Assembly: GCF_001544575.2 (NCBI RefSeq)
Contig: NZ_FCNY02000001.1
Location: 310,001 to 374,000 of the forward strand
Direction: 5' to 3'
Length of the DNA stretch: 64,000 nt
DNA from: Caballeronia cordobensis
GTDB taxonomy: Bacteria; Pseudomonadota; Gammaproteobacteria; Burkholderiales; Burkholderiaceae
The notes under the pieces are model-generated. The model was not told the origin of the DNA, ran no database searches, and saw only the letters and a list, made by a program, of their open reading frames with translations. Within the stretch, counting starts at the first letter, position 1. The number at the start of each line of letters is the position of its first letter. This document shows, piece by piece, positions 17,636 to 27,149 of the stretch. The position numbers were made by a program, and so were the translations under genes.

Positions 17636-18121
17636 TCAAAGACGTCTCAATGACGCCTGCAACTCGGCTGCAAATTGTTTGCGACGATGCTGTGCAAGGT
17701 GTTGTCCGATTTTCACCGATTGACCGCGCGATACGATCGTGAGCGGCTCTCTCGGCGTCGCGCCCGCTTCGACCCGCACCCACCGCGGGTTGAACTCGAA
17801 CTGCGTCAGCACTTCGGCGTTCATCTGTTCGATCAACAACCGGTTTTGATACAGCCGGACTCGCTCGTAGTCGACGGCATGGCGCGCGTAAATCACGAAC
17901 GCGATGCCCACGACCGTCAATTCGACTCCGGTGAACGGCAGCACCAGCCAGGCGCCGTTCAGGAACAGCGGCGTTGCGATCGCCAGCGAAAACAGCGCAA
18001 GCGACAGGTAAAAGCCCACGAACTGACGCGGCGACACCGAGCAGTTTCGCTTCATGAGCCAGTCTTTGATGACCGGCTCGGATTCCGTCAGCGTCTGGCT
18101 GGCCTGCATCGCTGCCTCCAT
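17636..18121 (-). CDS. DUF2244 domain membrane protein
   Basis: This is a protein of about 160 residues with two adjacent transmembrane helices (FYLSLALFSLAIATPLFLNGAWLVLPF and a following hydrophobic stretch) and a cytoplasmic part including RLYQNRLLIEQ and FNPRWVRVE. It matches the DUF2244 family, commonly found upstream of oxidase genes in proteobacteria. Function is unknown. The start is placed at 18121 (MEAAMQ); ATG 18109 is equally plausible, and the longer frame to 18187 looks like promoter sequence. It reads towards ctaC. Confidence 0.8.
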   Translation of the reverse strand: MEAAMQASQTLTESEPVIKDWLMKRNCSVSPRQFVGFYLSLALFSLAIATPLFLNGAWLVLPFTGVELTVVGIAFVIYARHAVDYERVRLYQNRLLIEQMNAEVLTQFEFNPRWVRVEAGATPREPLTIVSRGQSVKIGQHLAQHRRKQFAAELQASLRRL

Positions 18122-18341
18122 CGATCCGCACGCAATCACACACTTTTGCTCGGATTTCGCCCAAATTTGTGTCAGTCCGGGCGACAAACTGACGCATTAT
18201 AGGCGTCTTAAGTGGCATCCACAAGCAAGGGTCGTAACGTCGCAAAGCCAAGCGCCACAAGCTTCTGCGCCCTTTTGACGCACCTTTTTGCGCGCTTTTT
18301 TTGCGCAAATTTCAGACATAACAACCGCGCTCTTTACCCCG

Positions 18342-19322
18342 TCAGCGTTTCGGTTTCGAGCCTCGTCCGATATCTTCCAGCCGCACGATGCCGTGTCCTT
18401 CGGCCGTCGTGCGCTGCACCGCTTTCCAGGCGTGCCCGTAGATCACTTCGAACGTGAGCGGTATCGTGCCGTCGTCGCGGCGCAGCGCTTCGAGCGCGCG
18501 ATGCACCGCGCCGCGCAAGGCTTGCGCGTCGGCGCGGCCCGCCTCGAACACGCGTTCGAAGGGATACGCGCCCCAACGCGTCACGTCGGCGAAAAGCGAT
18601 TCGGGCGATTTGTACGTGATCGTCAGGACTTCCTGATCCATCACCGGAATTTCGAAGCCGCTTTCCACGAGCATGTCGCCGAGGTCGTGCATGTCGACGA
18701 AATCGATCGCGTGCGGCGCCGGTTCGAGCCCGAGCGTGCGCTCGGCTTCGCGATATGCGGCGCGCAGCTCGCGCAAGGTGTCGGGACCGAAGGTGCTGAA
18801 CATCAGCAGGCCGTTCACCTTCAGCACGCGCTGCCATTCCGGGAAAACGAGGTCGGGGCGCGCGTGCCAGTGCAGCGCGAGATTCGACCACAGCAATTCG
18901 AAGGCGCCCGCCGCGAACGGCAGCGCGGAAAAATCCGCCTGCGCGAGTTGCGGGCCGCGTGCGCCGAACGCCTTGGCGAGCGTCGACGGGAGAAAGCGCC
19001 GCCAGCCCGCGCCGCTATCGCCATCCGCGGCTTCGGCGGCGCGGGCGCGCGCGAGCATCGCGGACGAAATGTCGACGCCTGTCACAGACGCCTCGGCAAA
19101 GCGCTCCCGCAGACCGCCCAGGTCCGCCCCGACGCCGCACGCCGCATCGAGGACACGCACCGGCGCGACCTTGATGTAGTCGAGCCGCTCGCGCATGCGC
19201 TGCGCGATTTCGCGCGGCAGGAAGGCGACGTCGTCGAAGCTGTCGGCGCGTCCGTCGAAGATCGCGCGCAGACGGCGCGGATCATAGGCCGGACGGCTAG
19301 TGTTGGGGGATGTCGGGGACAT
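18342..19322 (-). CDS. SAM-dependent methyltransferase (BioC-like)
   Basis: This is a class I methyltransferase of 326 residues. The SAM-binding loop VLDAACGVGADLGGL is near residue 60, followed by VTGVDISSAML, then the catalytic-face motif LLWSNLALHWHARPD and the post-motif LKVNGLLMFSTFGPDTLRELR. The last motifs resemble BioC, which methylates malonyl-ACP in biotin synthesis, but no bio genes are beside it and the protein is longer than E. coli BioC. It is divergent from comF. ATG 19322 is used because the extension to 19400 reads into the intergenic promoter. Confidence 0.85.
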   Translation of the reverse strand: MSPTSPNTSRPAYDPRRLRAIFDGRADSFDDVAFLPREIAQRMRERLDYIKVAPVRVLDAACGVGADLGGLRERFAEASVTGVDISSAMLARARAAEAADGDSGAGWRRFLPSTLAKAFGARGPQLAQADFSALPFAAGAFELLWSNLALHWHARPDLVFPEWQRVLKVNGLLMFSTFGPDTLRELRAAYREAERTLGLEPAPHAIDFVDMHDLGDMLVESGFEIPVMDQEVLTITYKSPESLFADVTRWGAYPFERVFEAGRADAQALRGAVHRALEALRRDDGTIPLTFEVIYGHAWKAVQRTTAEGHGIVRLEDIGRGSKPKR

Positions 19323-19471
19323 GTCGATCTTTTTGCGGAGAGTGCGAAGTATACTCGGTCGTCTCGAAAACAACCCATGCGAAGCGCTGATACGAGGCAT
19401 AAAAGCCTTCTGAGGCGCAACGATTGCGCGTGTTTAGCGCTTCGAGCCGCGATTTTCCCGATTCCGCCGTC

Positions 19472-20257
19472 ATGAAAGCCGACCGTCTTCGCCTTCCGTT
19501 CCGAACGCCCGTGACGACGTGCGCGCGCGAATTCGCGTCGGCGATGAAACGGCTCGTCGATGCCGCCATGCCGAGTCAGTGCGCGTTATGCGGCAATTTG
19601 TCGCAAGCGCTGCTGTGCAAAGGTTGCGACGCGCAATACTGGAACGAGCCTCGCCTGCGCTGCGCGACCTGCGCGCTGCCGCTCGCTGCGCCGGACCTGC
19701 GACGCGAACGCGAAGATACGCGCGTGCATTGCGCCGCGTGCCTCGAATCGCCGCCCGCTTTCAACGACACGCTGGCGCTCGCCGACTACCGCGCGCCGCT
19801 CGACACGCTCGCCGTCGAACTGAAGTTTCGCGCACGGCTGGCCGCGGGCGCAGCCTTCGCGCATCATCTGCATGCGCTGTTCGAAGACAGCGACCTGTCC
19901 GTGCCCGACGTGATCGTGCCCGTGCCGCTTTCGCGCGCACGGCTCGTCGCGCGCGGCTATAACCAGGCATGGGCGATCGCGCGTCCGCTCGCGCGGGCGA
20001 TGGGCGTGCGCGCCGATGCCTCGATCATCGCGCGCGTGCGGCATACGCCGGCACAATCGCGGCTCGATCGGGATGCGCGCCGCCGCAACGTCGCGAGCGC
20101 GTTCTCGATTTCGGGTGATGTGCGCGGCAAGCATCTCGGGGTCGTCGACGATGTGATGACTTCCGGCGCGACGCTCGACGCGCTCGCGCGCACGCTCAAA
20201 CTCGCCGGTGCGCGGCGCGTGACCAATTTCGTGGCGCTGCGCACACCGAAGGATTAA
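19472..20257 (+). CDS. ComF family phosphoribosyltransferase-like protein
   Basis: ComF-type proteins combine an N-terminal zinc-finger segment with a phosphoribosyltransferase fold and take part in DNA uptake in competent species. Here four cysteine pairs are visible (CALCGN, CKGC, CATC, CAAC), followed by DVIVPVPLSRARLVARGYNQA, the family hallmark, and the PRPP loop VVDDVMTSGAT. No ribosome site is obvious at either ATG 19424 or 19472; the latter is chosen because the family begins near it. It is followed by trmL on the same strand. Confidence 0.88.
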   Translation: MKADRLRLPFRTPVTTCAREFASAMKRLVDAAMPSQCALCGNLSQALLCKGCDAQYWNEPRLRCATCALPLAAPDLRREREDTRVHCAACLESPPAFNDTLALADYRAPLDTLAVELKFRARLAAGAAFAHHLHALFEDSDLSVPDVIVPVPLSRARLVARGYNQAWAIARPLARAMGVRADASIIARVRHTPAQSRLDRDARRRNVASAFSISGDVRGKHLGVVDDVMTSGATLDALARTLKLAGARRVTNFVALRTPKD

Positions 20258-20279
20258 CCCTCTTTAATTACAGCAATCC

Positions 20280-20750
20280 ATGTTCAACGTCGTACTCGTC
20301 GAACCCGAAATTCCGCCGAATACCGGCAACGTGATCCGCCTGTGCGCGAACACGGGCGCGCGGCTGCATCTGATCGAGCCGCTCGGCTTCCCGCTCGACG
20401 ATGCAAAGCTGCGCCGCGCCGGTCTCGATTATCACGAGTACGCCGAAATGAACGTGCATGCGAGCTGGGATGCCTTCATCGCGAAGGAAGCGCCCGATGC
20501 CACGCGCATGTTCGCCTTCACGACGCGAGGCTCGACGCCCTTTTTCGACCACGCGTTCGCGCCCGGCGACTGGTTCGTGTTCGGCGCGGAAACGCGCGGC
20601 CTCGCGTCCGCGTTGCTGGAACGCTTTCCGACCGAACAGCGCGTGCGCCTGCCGATGCGGCCGGGCAACCGCAGTTTGAATCTGTCGAATACCGTGGCGA
20701 TCGTGACGTTTGAAGCGTGGCGTCAGGCGGGCTTCGAAGGCGGCGCTTAA
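20280..20750 (+). CDS. trmL: tRNA (cytidine(34)-2'-O)-methyltransferase
   Basis: This is a SPOUT-class enzyme that methylates the wobble nucleotide of leucine tRNAs. Features are MFNVVLVEPEIPPNTGNVIR at the start, the middle segment RLHLIEPLGFPLDD, FGAETRGL, and the knot loop RLPMRPGNRSLNLSNTVAI near the C-terminus. The length of 156 residues is typical. It follows comF by 22 bases, and its stop overlaps the stop of the convergent macro-domain gene by four bases. Confidence 0.93.
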   Translation: MFNVVLVEPEIPPNTGNVIRLCANTGARLHLIEPLGFPLDDAKLRRAGLDYHEYAEMNVHASWDAFIAKEAPDATRMFAFTTRGSTPFFDHAFAPGDWFVFGAETRGLASALLERFPTEQRVRLPMRPGNRSLNLSNTVAIVTFEAWRQAGFEGGA

Positions 20751-21262
20751 GTCTGTGCCGCGTCGAGCTCGGCGCGATAGAGCGCGAGCAGGTCGTCCTG
20801 GAAGCACGCAAAAATGACATGCGTGATGGATGGCGTGGAGGGCAACGTTTCGACGACCGTGTGCACCGCGATCGGCACGGCCTCTTTCACCGGAAAGCGA
20901 TAGATGCCGCAGCTTATCGCGGGAAACGCGATCGACCCGCAGCCGGCATCTTCGGCGAGTTGCAGCGAACGCCGATAGCAGTTCGCGAGCAATTCCGCCT
21001 CGTTCTTGCGGCCGCCGCTCCAGCGCGGCCCGACCGCATGAATGACATGCTTCGCCGGAAGATCGTGGCCGCCGGTGATTTTCGCATCGCCGGTTTCACA
21101 GCCGCCGAGCGTCTCGCATTCGCGCAGCAACCCTTTTCCCGCCTTGCGATGGATCGCGCCATCGACTCCGCCGCCGCCGAGCAGCGACTTGTTCGCCGCA
21201 TTGACGATGGCGTCGACGTCGAGTGTCGTGATGTCGGCTTTCAGCGCTTCGAGCTTGACCAT
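20747..21262 (-). CDS. Macro domain protein (O-acetyl-ADP-ribose deacetylase-like)
   Basis: This is a stand-alone macro domain of 171 residues that probably binds and hydrolyses ADP-ribose derivatives. It carries the MacroD-type signatures VDAIVNAANKSLLGGGGVDGAIHRKAG, with the catalytic-loop Asn and Asp, then GDAKITGGHDLPAKHVIHAVGP, and later IAFPAISCGIYRFP. It lies 18 bases beyond the end of gpsA on the same strand, so it may be co-transcribed. The physiological substrate cannot be read from sequence. Confidence 0.92.
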   Translation of the reverse strand: MVKLEALKADITTLDVDAIVNAANKSLLGGGGVDGAIHRKAGKGLLRECETLGGCETGDAKITGGHDLPAKHVIHAVGPRWSGGRKNEAELLANCYRRSLQLAEDAGCGSIAFPAISCGIYRFPVKEAVPIAVHTVVETLPSTPSITHVIFACFQDDLLALYRAELDAAQT

Positions 21263-21280
21263 CGCACTCGCCCCTTTCGA

Positions 21281-22279
21281 TTACTCCGCCTTCGCGTCCC
21301 GGCTGAGCAGCGCTTGCACGGCGTCGCGCGGCGCCACGTTTTCGAACAGCACACGGCATACCGCCTGCGTAATCGGCATTTCGATGCCTCGCGCCTGCGC
21401 GATGCCCAGCACGGCGCGCGCGCAACGCACGCCTTCCGCGACATGGCCGAGGGCCGCGAGAATCTCGTCGAGCGTGCGTCCGCTCGCCAGTTGCATGCCG
21501 ACGGTGCGGTTGCGCGAGAGATCGCCGGTCGCGGTGAGGATGAGATCGCCCAGGCCGGTCAGCCCGGTGAAGGTCTCCGCGCGGCCGCCGAGCGCGACGC
21601 CCAGCCGCGACATCTCCGCGAGCCCGCGCGTGATCAGCGCCGCGCGTGCGTTGAGACCGAGGCCGAGGCCATCGGAAATGCCCGTCGCGATGGCGAGCAC
21701 GTTCTTCACCGCGCCGCCCACTTCGACGCCGATGACGTCGTCGCCGGTGTAGATGCGCATCGCGCCGTGATGGAACGCCGCGACCGTACGCGCGGCAAGC
21801 TCCGGCGACGCGCTCGCGACCGTCAGCGCAACCGGCAGGCCGCGCCCCACTTCGCGCGCGAAGCTCGGTCCGGAAAGCGTGCCGTTGCTGCGATGCGCCG
21901 GCAATTCGGCCGCGACGACTTCATTGGGCAGGCTCTGGGTGTCGGCCTCGAAGCCTTTGCAGAGCCAGACGAAATGCGCCGGCACGATGCCGGATTGCCG
22001 CATCGCACGGCACAGTTCGCGCAGGCCGGCGACGGGCGTGGCGACGACGCACAGCGCCTCGTCCGCCGAGGCGTGCGCGAGCGCCGCGGCCAGATCCGTC
22101 TCGAAACCGAGCGTGGACGGCAGCGTCACGCCTTCCAGATAGCGCGTGTTTTCGTGCGTGCGGGAGAGTGATTCGATGAGCGCGGCATCGCGCGCCCAGA
22201 GCTTCGTGTCGTGCCGGGTCGCGAGGTGGCCCGCAAGTGCGGTGCCCCACGCGCCGGCGCCGAGAACGGCTACTTTCAT
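21281..22279 (-). CDS. gpsA: Glycerol-3-phosphate dehydrogenase [NAD(P)+]
   Basis: This enzyme reduces dihydroxyacetone phosphate to sn-glycerol-3-phosphate for phospholipid synthesis. The Rossmann loop [14 protein letters not shown] is at residues 3-16. Other signatures are [16 protein letters not shown], and the catalytic-Lys region [22 protein letters not shown]. Length is 332 residues. It lies downstream of secB. The frame open to 22483 runs back into secB and is not used. Confidence 0.95.
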   Translation of the reverse strand: MKVAVLGAGAWGTALAGHLATRHDTKLWARDAALIESLSRTHENTRYLEGVTLPSTLGFETDLAAALAHASADEALCVVATPVAGLRELCRAMRQSGIVPAHFVWLCKGFEADTQSLPNEVVAAELPAHRSNGTLSGPSFAREVGRGLPVALTVASASPELAARTVAAFHHGAMRIYTGDDVIGVEVGGAVKNVLAIATGISDGLGLGLNARAALITRGLAEMSRLGVALGGRAETFTGLTGLGDLILTATGDLSRNRTVGMQLASGRTLDEILAALGHVAEGVRCARAVLGIAQARGIEMPITQAVCRVLFENVAPRDAVQALLSRDAKAE

Positions 22280-22311
22280 GCTCGGCTCCGGTCCGGCAGA
22301 TTGGAGAAGTG

Positions 22312-22782
22312 TTAGTGCGTTGCGCCGTTCGCCGCGCCGTCCTGGCCGCCCGCGAGTTGCGCGACGCGCTGCTCGTACAGCGCCTGGAAGTTGATTTCCG
22401 CGAGGTGGATCGGCGGGAAACCGGCGCGCGTGATCGCGTCGGCGATATTCGAGCGCAGATACGGGAACAGAATGGTCGGGCACGCAATGCCGACGAGCGG
22501 ATCGATCTGCTCGGCCGGAATGTTGCGGATATCGAAGATGCCTGCCTGCTTCGCTTCGATCAGGAAAGCGACCTTGCTTGCGACCTTCGCCGTGACGGTG
22601 CCCGTGACCAGCACTTCGAAGACGCTTTCGGCGAGGCGGTCAGCCTTCACGTCGACTTCGACTTCCACCGACGGCATTTCCTGTTCGAGGAAGACCGCGG
22701 GCGAATTCGGCTGTTCGAGCGACATGTCCTTCAAGTAGATGCGCTGAATGTTGAAAAACGGCTGATTGTTCTCGTCGGACAT
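22312..22782 (-). CDS. secB: Protein-export chaperone SecB
   Basis: This tetrameric cytoplasmic chaperone keeps precursor proteins unfolded and delivers them to SecA. The protein has 156 residues with family segments [42 protein letters not shown], and [33 protein letters not shown] precedes ATG 22782. It is third in the rhodanese-grxC-secB-gpsA set, an arrangement common in beta-proteobacteria. Confidence 0.97.
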   Translation of the reverse strand: MSDENNQPFFNIQRIYLKDMSLEQPNSPAVFLEQEMPSVEVEVDVKADRLAESVFEVLVTGTVTAKVASKVAFLIEAKQAGIFDIRNIPAEQIDPLVGIACPTILFPYLRSNIADAITRAGFPPIHLAEINFQALYEQRVAQLAGGQDGAANGATH

Positions 22783-22851
22783 ATTGATTTCCTAGTAAAT
22801 CGGTATGCGGCGCGCGCAAAACACGGTCAAACGCGCGCCGCGGGTGTGTCG

Positions 22852-23112
22852 TCAGGCGGATTCGAGCAACGGCACGAGCCCGCCTTTGCGGTCGAGTGCG
22901 GACAGATCGTCATAGCCGCCGACATGCGTATCGCCGATATAAACCTGCGGCACGGTGCGCCGGCCGGTGCGCGTCATCATTTCCTCGCGCCGGCCCGGTT
23001 CACGGTCGATCAGGATCTTCTCGATGGCGTCGACCCCGCGGGACTTTAAAAGACGTTCGGCCATCTGGCAATACGGGCACACGACCGTGCTGTACATGAC
23101 GACTTTATTCAC
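22852..23112 (-). CDS. grxC: Glutaredoxin 3
   Basis: This is a glutathione-dependent disulfide reductase of 86 residues with active-site CPYC near residue 12 and the glutathione-binding segments TVPQVYIGDTHVGGYDDL. The start codon is GTG at 23112, overlapping the rhodanese stop as GTGA, with AAGGAG just upstream. This implies translational coupling. It is followed by secB. Confidence 0.95.
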   Translation of the reverse strand: MNKVVMYSTVVCPYCQMAERLLKSRGVDAIEKILIDREPGRREEMMTRTGRRTVPQVYIGDTHVGGYDDLSALDRKGGLVPLLESA

Positions 23113-23534
23113 TTGACTGCTCCTTGTTTCACCACCGGCATGCCTGCCTTTTGCCAGGCGTCAACTCCGCCTTGCAAAACGTGGACCTCGGCGTAACCCG
23201 CCTCGGACACGGTGCGGCTCGCACGTTGCGATTCTTGACCGGTTTGGCATACAAGCACGACCGGATTGCTCTTATTCTTTGCGATCTGGCCGATTTTTGC
23301 TTGGAGCTCCGCCAGCTCGATATTGCGCGCCGACGGCAGATGACCCTTCGCGAACTCCGCGGCGGGCCGCAGATCGACCACCACCGCGTTGCGCCGGTTG
23401 ATGAGCGTCGTGGCTTCCGCAGCGCTTACGCCGCCGCGCCCGCGCCGCGAGATGGCGGGCCAGAGAAGCAGCGCGCCGGACACCAGCGCGATGACGATGA
23501 GTGCGATATTCGTGTAATCAGTGAAAAACTTCAC
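23109..23534 (-). CDS. Rhodanese-like domain membrane protein
   Basis: The protein has one N-terminal transmembrane helix (IALIVIALVSGALLLWPAI) and a rhodanese fold containing VVDLRPAAEFAKGHLPSARNIEL and the active-site loop VLVCQTGQESQRA, whose Cys could carry a persulfide. It has 141 residues. Sulfur transfer is possible, but the substrate is unknown. It is the first gene of the rhodanese-grxC-secB unit and diverges from gpmA. Confidence 0.92.
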   Translation of the reverse strand: MKFFTDYTNIALIVIALVSGALLLWPAISRRGRGGVSAAEATTLINRRNAVVVDLRPAAEFAKGHLPSARNIELAELQAKIGQIAKNKSNPVVLVCQTGQESQRASRTVSEAGYAEVHVLQGGVDAWQKAGMPVVKQGAVK

Positions 23535-23718
23535 GTCGAGGGCCGCCGAAATTGAGTAGAAAAGGGAGAAAGGGAAATGAGGGCAATCGGGGCATTATAA
23601 AATAACCGTTTCCCGCGATGGCCTCCGCCGTCCGGCCGATGGCCGCGCCCCGCCCGCGCATGGCAGGATGACGGGGCGCGATCGGCGCACCCGCTTTTCC
23701 AACTGACCGACCGACATC

Positions 23719-24465
23719 ATGTACAAGCTAGTGCTCATCCGCCACGGCGAATCGACGTGGAACAAGGAAAACCGCTTCACCGGCTGGGTCGACGTCGACC
23801 TGACCGAGCAGGGCAACCGCGAGGCGCGCCAGGCCGGCGTGCTGCTCAAGGAAGCTGGCTACAAGTTCGACATCGCCTATACGTCGGTGCTGAAGCGCGC
23901 GATCCGCACGCTGTGGCACGTGCAGGACGAGATGGACCAGATGTATATCCCCGTCGTGCATTCGTGGCGGCTGAACGAGCGGCACTACGGCGCGCTCGCG
24001 GGCCTGAACAAGGCCGAAACGGCCAAGAAATACGGCGACGACCAGGTGCTCGTCTGGCGCCGCAGCTACGACACGCCGCCGCCCGCGCTCGCACCGGACG
24101 ACGAGCGCGCATCCTTCGGCGACCCGCGCTACGCGAAGGTGCCGCGCGAGCAACTGCCGCTCACCGAGTGCCTGAAGGACACCGTCGCGCGCGTGCTGCC
24201 GTTCTGGAACGAGTCGATCGCGCCGGCCATCAAGTCGGGCAAGCAGATCGTGATTTCGGCACACGGCAATTCGATCCGCGCACTCGTGAAGTATCTGGAC
24301 AACATTTCCGACCAGGACATCGTCGGGCTGAATATCCCGAACGGCGTGCCGCTCGTCTATGAGCTCGATGAGAACCTGAAGCCCATCAAGCACTACTACC
24401 TGGGCGATCCGGAAGCCATCGCCGCCGCGCAGGCGGCTGTCGCCAAGCAGGGCAAGGCGGGCTGA
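23719..24465 (+). CDS. gpmA: 2,3-bisphosphoglycerate-dependent phosphoglycerate mutase
   Basis: This glycolytic enzyme interconverts 3- and 2-phosphoglycerate. The catalytic phosphohistidine lies in [10 protein letters not shown] near residue 9, followed by [28 protein letters not shown], and [12 protein letters not shown] with the second active-site His. The length of 248 residues fits the dPGM family. It is a single gene divergent from the rhodanese gene. Confidence 0.97.
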   Translation: MYKLVLIRHGESTWNKENRFTGWVDVDLTEQGNREARQAGVLLKEAGYKFDIAYTSVLKRAIRTLWHVQDEMDQMYIPVVHSWRLNERHYGALAGLNKAETAKKYGDDQVLVWRRSYDTPPPALAPDDERASFGDPRYAKVPREQLPLTECLKDTVARVLPFWNESIAPAIKSGKQIVISAHGNSIRALVKYLDNISDQDIVGLNIPNGVPLVYELDENLKPIKHYYLGDPEAIAAAQAAVAKQGKAG

Positions 24466-24696
24466 AGGCGACTCGCCGGACCAAGCCGCTGAAACACGGG
24501 CCGTCGTCGCGCATGACGCGCGTCTGACGGCGCGTCAGCGCGCTCGACAGGTTCTCCCAAAACGTGCGCAATCCCGCGCCGCCGTGCAGCGAAACCTCGG
24601 GCATTTAAGTTGCGATTAAGTCGTCGATCGAGACGAGCAGGTATACTGGCCCGTCACACCTACGATGCAGCTCATCCGATTCCGACCGCACTCTCT

Positions 24697-26280
24697 ATGC
24701 GAAAGAACCTGAAAAACTTCGGCCTGGTCGCCGTTGGCGTTGCTGCCGGCGCACTCGCGACCCTGCAGATTTCCGCATCTGCCCAGCAAACCGCCTCCAC
24801 GCCCCTGCCGCTCGAACAATTGCGGCTCTTCGCCGAAGTCTTCGGGCAAATCAAGCACGAATACGTCGAACCGGTCGACGACAAAAAGCTCCTCACCGCC
24901 GCCATCAAGGGCATGGTGTCGAGCCTCGACCCGCACTCGTCCTACCTCGACAAGACCGATTACGAAGAACTTCAGGAGCAGACCAAAGGTCGCTTCGCGG
25001 GCCTCGGCATCGAAATCTCGTCGGAAGACGGGCTCATCAAGGTGATCTCGCCGATCGAAGACACGCCCGCGTTCCGCGCCGGCATCCGTCCGGGCGACCT
25101 CATCACGCGCATCAACGACAAGCCCGTGCGCGGCATGACGCTCGACAAAGCCGTGAAGCAGATGCGCGGCGAGCCGGGCACGAAGGTCACGCTCACGATC
25201 TTCCGCAAGAGCGACGACCGCACGTTCCCGCTCACCGTGACGCGCGCCGTGATCCGCGTGCAGTCCGTGAAGATGAAGGTGCCGGAGCCGGGCTACGGCT
25301 ATATCCGCATCACGAGCTTCCAGGAGCGCACGGTGCCGGATCTCGCCGCGAAGCTGCAGGATCTCGCGCGCCAGCAGCCGAACCTGAAGGGTCTCGTGCT
25401 CGACCTGCGCAACAACGGCGGCGGCCTGCTGCAAAGCGCGGTCGGCGTCGCGGGCGCATTCCTGCCGGATAACGCGGTGGTCGTGTCGACCAATGGACAA
25501 ATCGCGGACGCGAAGCAGACTTTCCGCGACACCTACGACAACTACCGTCTGCCGTCCTTCGATTCCGATCCGCTGAAGAGCGTGCCGGAAATCTTCAAGA
25601 AGGTGCCGATGGTCGTGCTGACGAACGCCTACTCGGCCTCCGCGTCGGAGATCGTCGCGGGCGCGCTGCAGGATCATCATCGCGCGCTGATCGTCGGCAA
25701 GACGACATTCGGCAAGGGCTCGGTGCAGACCGTCCGCCCGATGACCGCCGACACCGCGCTGCGCCTGACCACGGCGTATTACTACACGCCGAGCGGCAAG
25801 TCGATCCAGAACCAGGGCGTGCGCCCGGACGTTCCGGTCGATCAATACGCCGACGGCGATCCGGACGACGCGCTCGTCACGCGCGAAGTCGATTACTCGA
25901 ACCACCTCGCGAACACGCAGGATCCGAACGAGAAGAAGGAACAGGAACAGCGCGAGGCGGATCGCCTGGAGCAGTTGCGCATTCTCGAAGAGCAGAACGA
26001 CAAGAAGACGCCGGAGCAGCGCCGCAAGGATCGCGAACGCAAGCCCGTCGAGTTCGGCAGCGCCGACGACTTCATGCTTCAGCAGGGTCTGAACAAGCTC
26101 GAAGGCAAGCAGGTGGTCGAATCGAAGTCGTACAGCGAACGCAAGCTCGCGCAGAACAAGCCGCCGCGCTCGGCGTCCGCGCCGGTCGTCGCGCCGCCGG
26201 CGCTGCCCGCTACGCCCGGCTCGTCGCCGGCGTCGGGTGCGCAGCCGGCTTCGTCGCCGACCGCGCAGCAAACGAAGTAA
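24697..26280 (+). CDS. S41 family C-terminal processing peptidase
   Basis: This periplasmic or membrane-anchored protease cleaves proteins near their C-termini. Order: hydrophobic signal/anchor at 1-29 (GLVAVGVAAGALATLQISASA), a PDZ domain near 95-175 (GLGIEISSEDGLIKV, AGIRPGDLI), and the S41 domain with NAYSASASEIVAGALQD (catalytic Ser) and VGKTTFGKGSVQT (catalytic Lys). A charged Glu/Lys-rich segment and a Pro/Ala/Ser-rich tail follow from about residue 410. ATG 24697 begins the signal; the in-frame ATG 24610 precedes it in non-coding sequence. The gene ends at a strong terminator. Confidence 0.93.
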   Translation: MRKNLKNFGLVAVGVAAGALATLQISASAQQTASTPLPLEQLRLFAEVFGQIKHEYVEPVDDKKLLTAAIKGMVSSLDPHSSYLDKTDYEELQEQTKGRFAGLGIEISSEDGLIKVISPIEDTPAFRAGIRPGDLITRINDKPVRGMTLDKAVKQMRGEPGTKVTLTIFRKSDDRTFPLTVTRAVIRVQSVKMKVPEPGYGYIRITSFQERTVPDLAAKLQDLARQQPNLKGLVLDLRNNGGGLLQSAVGVAGAFLPDNAVVVSTNGQIADAKQTFRDTYDNYRLPSFDSDPLKSVPEIFKKVPMVVLTNAYSASASEIVAGALQDHHRALIVGKTTFGKGSVQTVRPMTADTALRLTTAYYYTPSGKSIQNQGVRPDVPVDQYADGDPDDALVTREVDYSNHLANTQDPNEKKEQEQREADRLEQLRILEEQNDKKTPEQRRKDRERKPVEFGSADDFMLQQGLNKLEGKQVVESKSYSERKLAQNKPPRSASAPVVAPPALPATPGSSPASGAQPASSPTAQQTK

Positions 26281-26300
26281 CCCGCCGGTAGTTCTTCCAA

Positions 26301-26338
26301 AGGCTTCGCAGCATGACGCTGCGAAGCCTTTTGTCTTT
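26301..26338 (+). terminator. Rho-independent terminator of the S41 peptidase gene
   Basis: GGCTTCGCAGC (26302-26312) pairs perfectly with GCTGCGAAGCC (26318-26328) around a five-base loop, followed by TTTTGTCTTTT. It sits 21 bases after the stop codon. Confidence 0.9.
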
Positions 26339-26383
26339 TGCGCGCTTAGAATGCTTCGTTCCGGCAAGCCGCTTTCATTCGCG

Positions 26384-27148
26384 ATGAACGACGACCAACT
26401 CCTCCGCTATTCCCGCCATATTCTCGTCGATGAAATCGGCATCGAAGCGCAGCAGCGTTTTCTCGACGCGCACGCGATCATCGTCGGCGCGGGTGGGCTC
26501 GGCGCGCCCGCCGCGATGTATCTCGCGGCAGCGGGCGTCGGGACAATCACGCTCGTCGATGCCGATACCGTCGATCTCACGAATCTGCAGCGGCAGATCG
26601 TGCATATGACGCGTTCGGTGGGCGCGCCCAAGGTGGAATCGGCGCGCGAGACCCTGAACGCGCTGAATCCGGATGTCGCCGTGGAAGCGGTGAACGCGCG
26701 CGCGGACGCGGCGTGGCTCGCGGCGAACGTAAGCCGGGCAAGCGTGGTGCTCGATTGCAGCGACAACTTCGCGACCCGTCACGCGATCAACGCGGCGTGC
26801 GTTGCACAGGGCGTGCCGCTCGTGTCGGGCGCGGCCTTGCGCTTCGACGGGCAAATCAGCACGTTCGATTTCCGCGCGCCGGACTCGCCCTGCTACGCGT
26901 GCGTGTTTCCGCCGGATCAGCCGTTCGAGGAAGTCGCCTGCTCGACGATGGGCGTGTTCGCGCCGACGGTCGGCATCATCGGCGCGATGCAGGCCGCGGA
27001 AGCGCTGCGCGTGGTCGGCGGATTCGGCGAAACGCTCAGCGGACGCCTGATGATGCTCGACTCGCTGCGCATGGAATGGAACACGATGAAGATCGCGCGC
27101 CAGCCGGATTGCCCGGTCTGCGGCGCGCGTCATGCAGACCCGCGGTGA
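26384..27148 (+). CDS. moeB: Molybdopterin-synthase adenylyltransferase (ThiF/MoeB family)
   Basis: This is an E1-like enzyme that adenylates the C-terminal glycine of a sulfur-carrier protein for molybdopterin or thiamine synthesis. Visible: LLRYSRHILVDEIGIEAQQ, the nucleotide loop IIVGAGGLGAPAA, DTVDLTNLQRQIVH, DCSDNFATRHAIN, the Cys-containing EEVACSTMGVFAPTVGIIGA, and two zinc-type Cys pairs (CYAC and CPVC). It has 254 residues. MoeB and ThiF cannot be separated with certainty; no moa or thi genes are adjacent. The ATG at 26384 follows the terminator and begins the conserved MNDDQLLRYSRH. Confidence 0.88.
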   Translation: MNDDQLLRYSRHILVDEIGIEAQQRFLDAHAIIVGAGGLGAPAAMYLAAAGVGTITLVDADTVDLTNLQRQIVHMTRSVGAPKVESARETLNALNPDVAVEAVNARADAAWLAANVSRASVVLDCSDNFATRHAINAACVAQGVPLVSGAALRFDGQISTFDFRAPDSPCYACVFPPDQPFEEVACSTMGVFAPTVGIIGAMQAAEALRVVGGFGETLSGRLMMLDSLRMEWNTMKIARQPDCPVCGARHADPR

Positions 27149-27149
27149 A

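Noticed and set aside
15926..17653. Plus-strand open frame of 575 codons opposite ctaC
   Set aside because: Antisense shadow of the CuA subunit gene; no recognisable motif.
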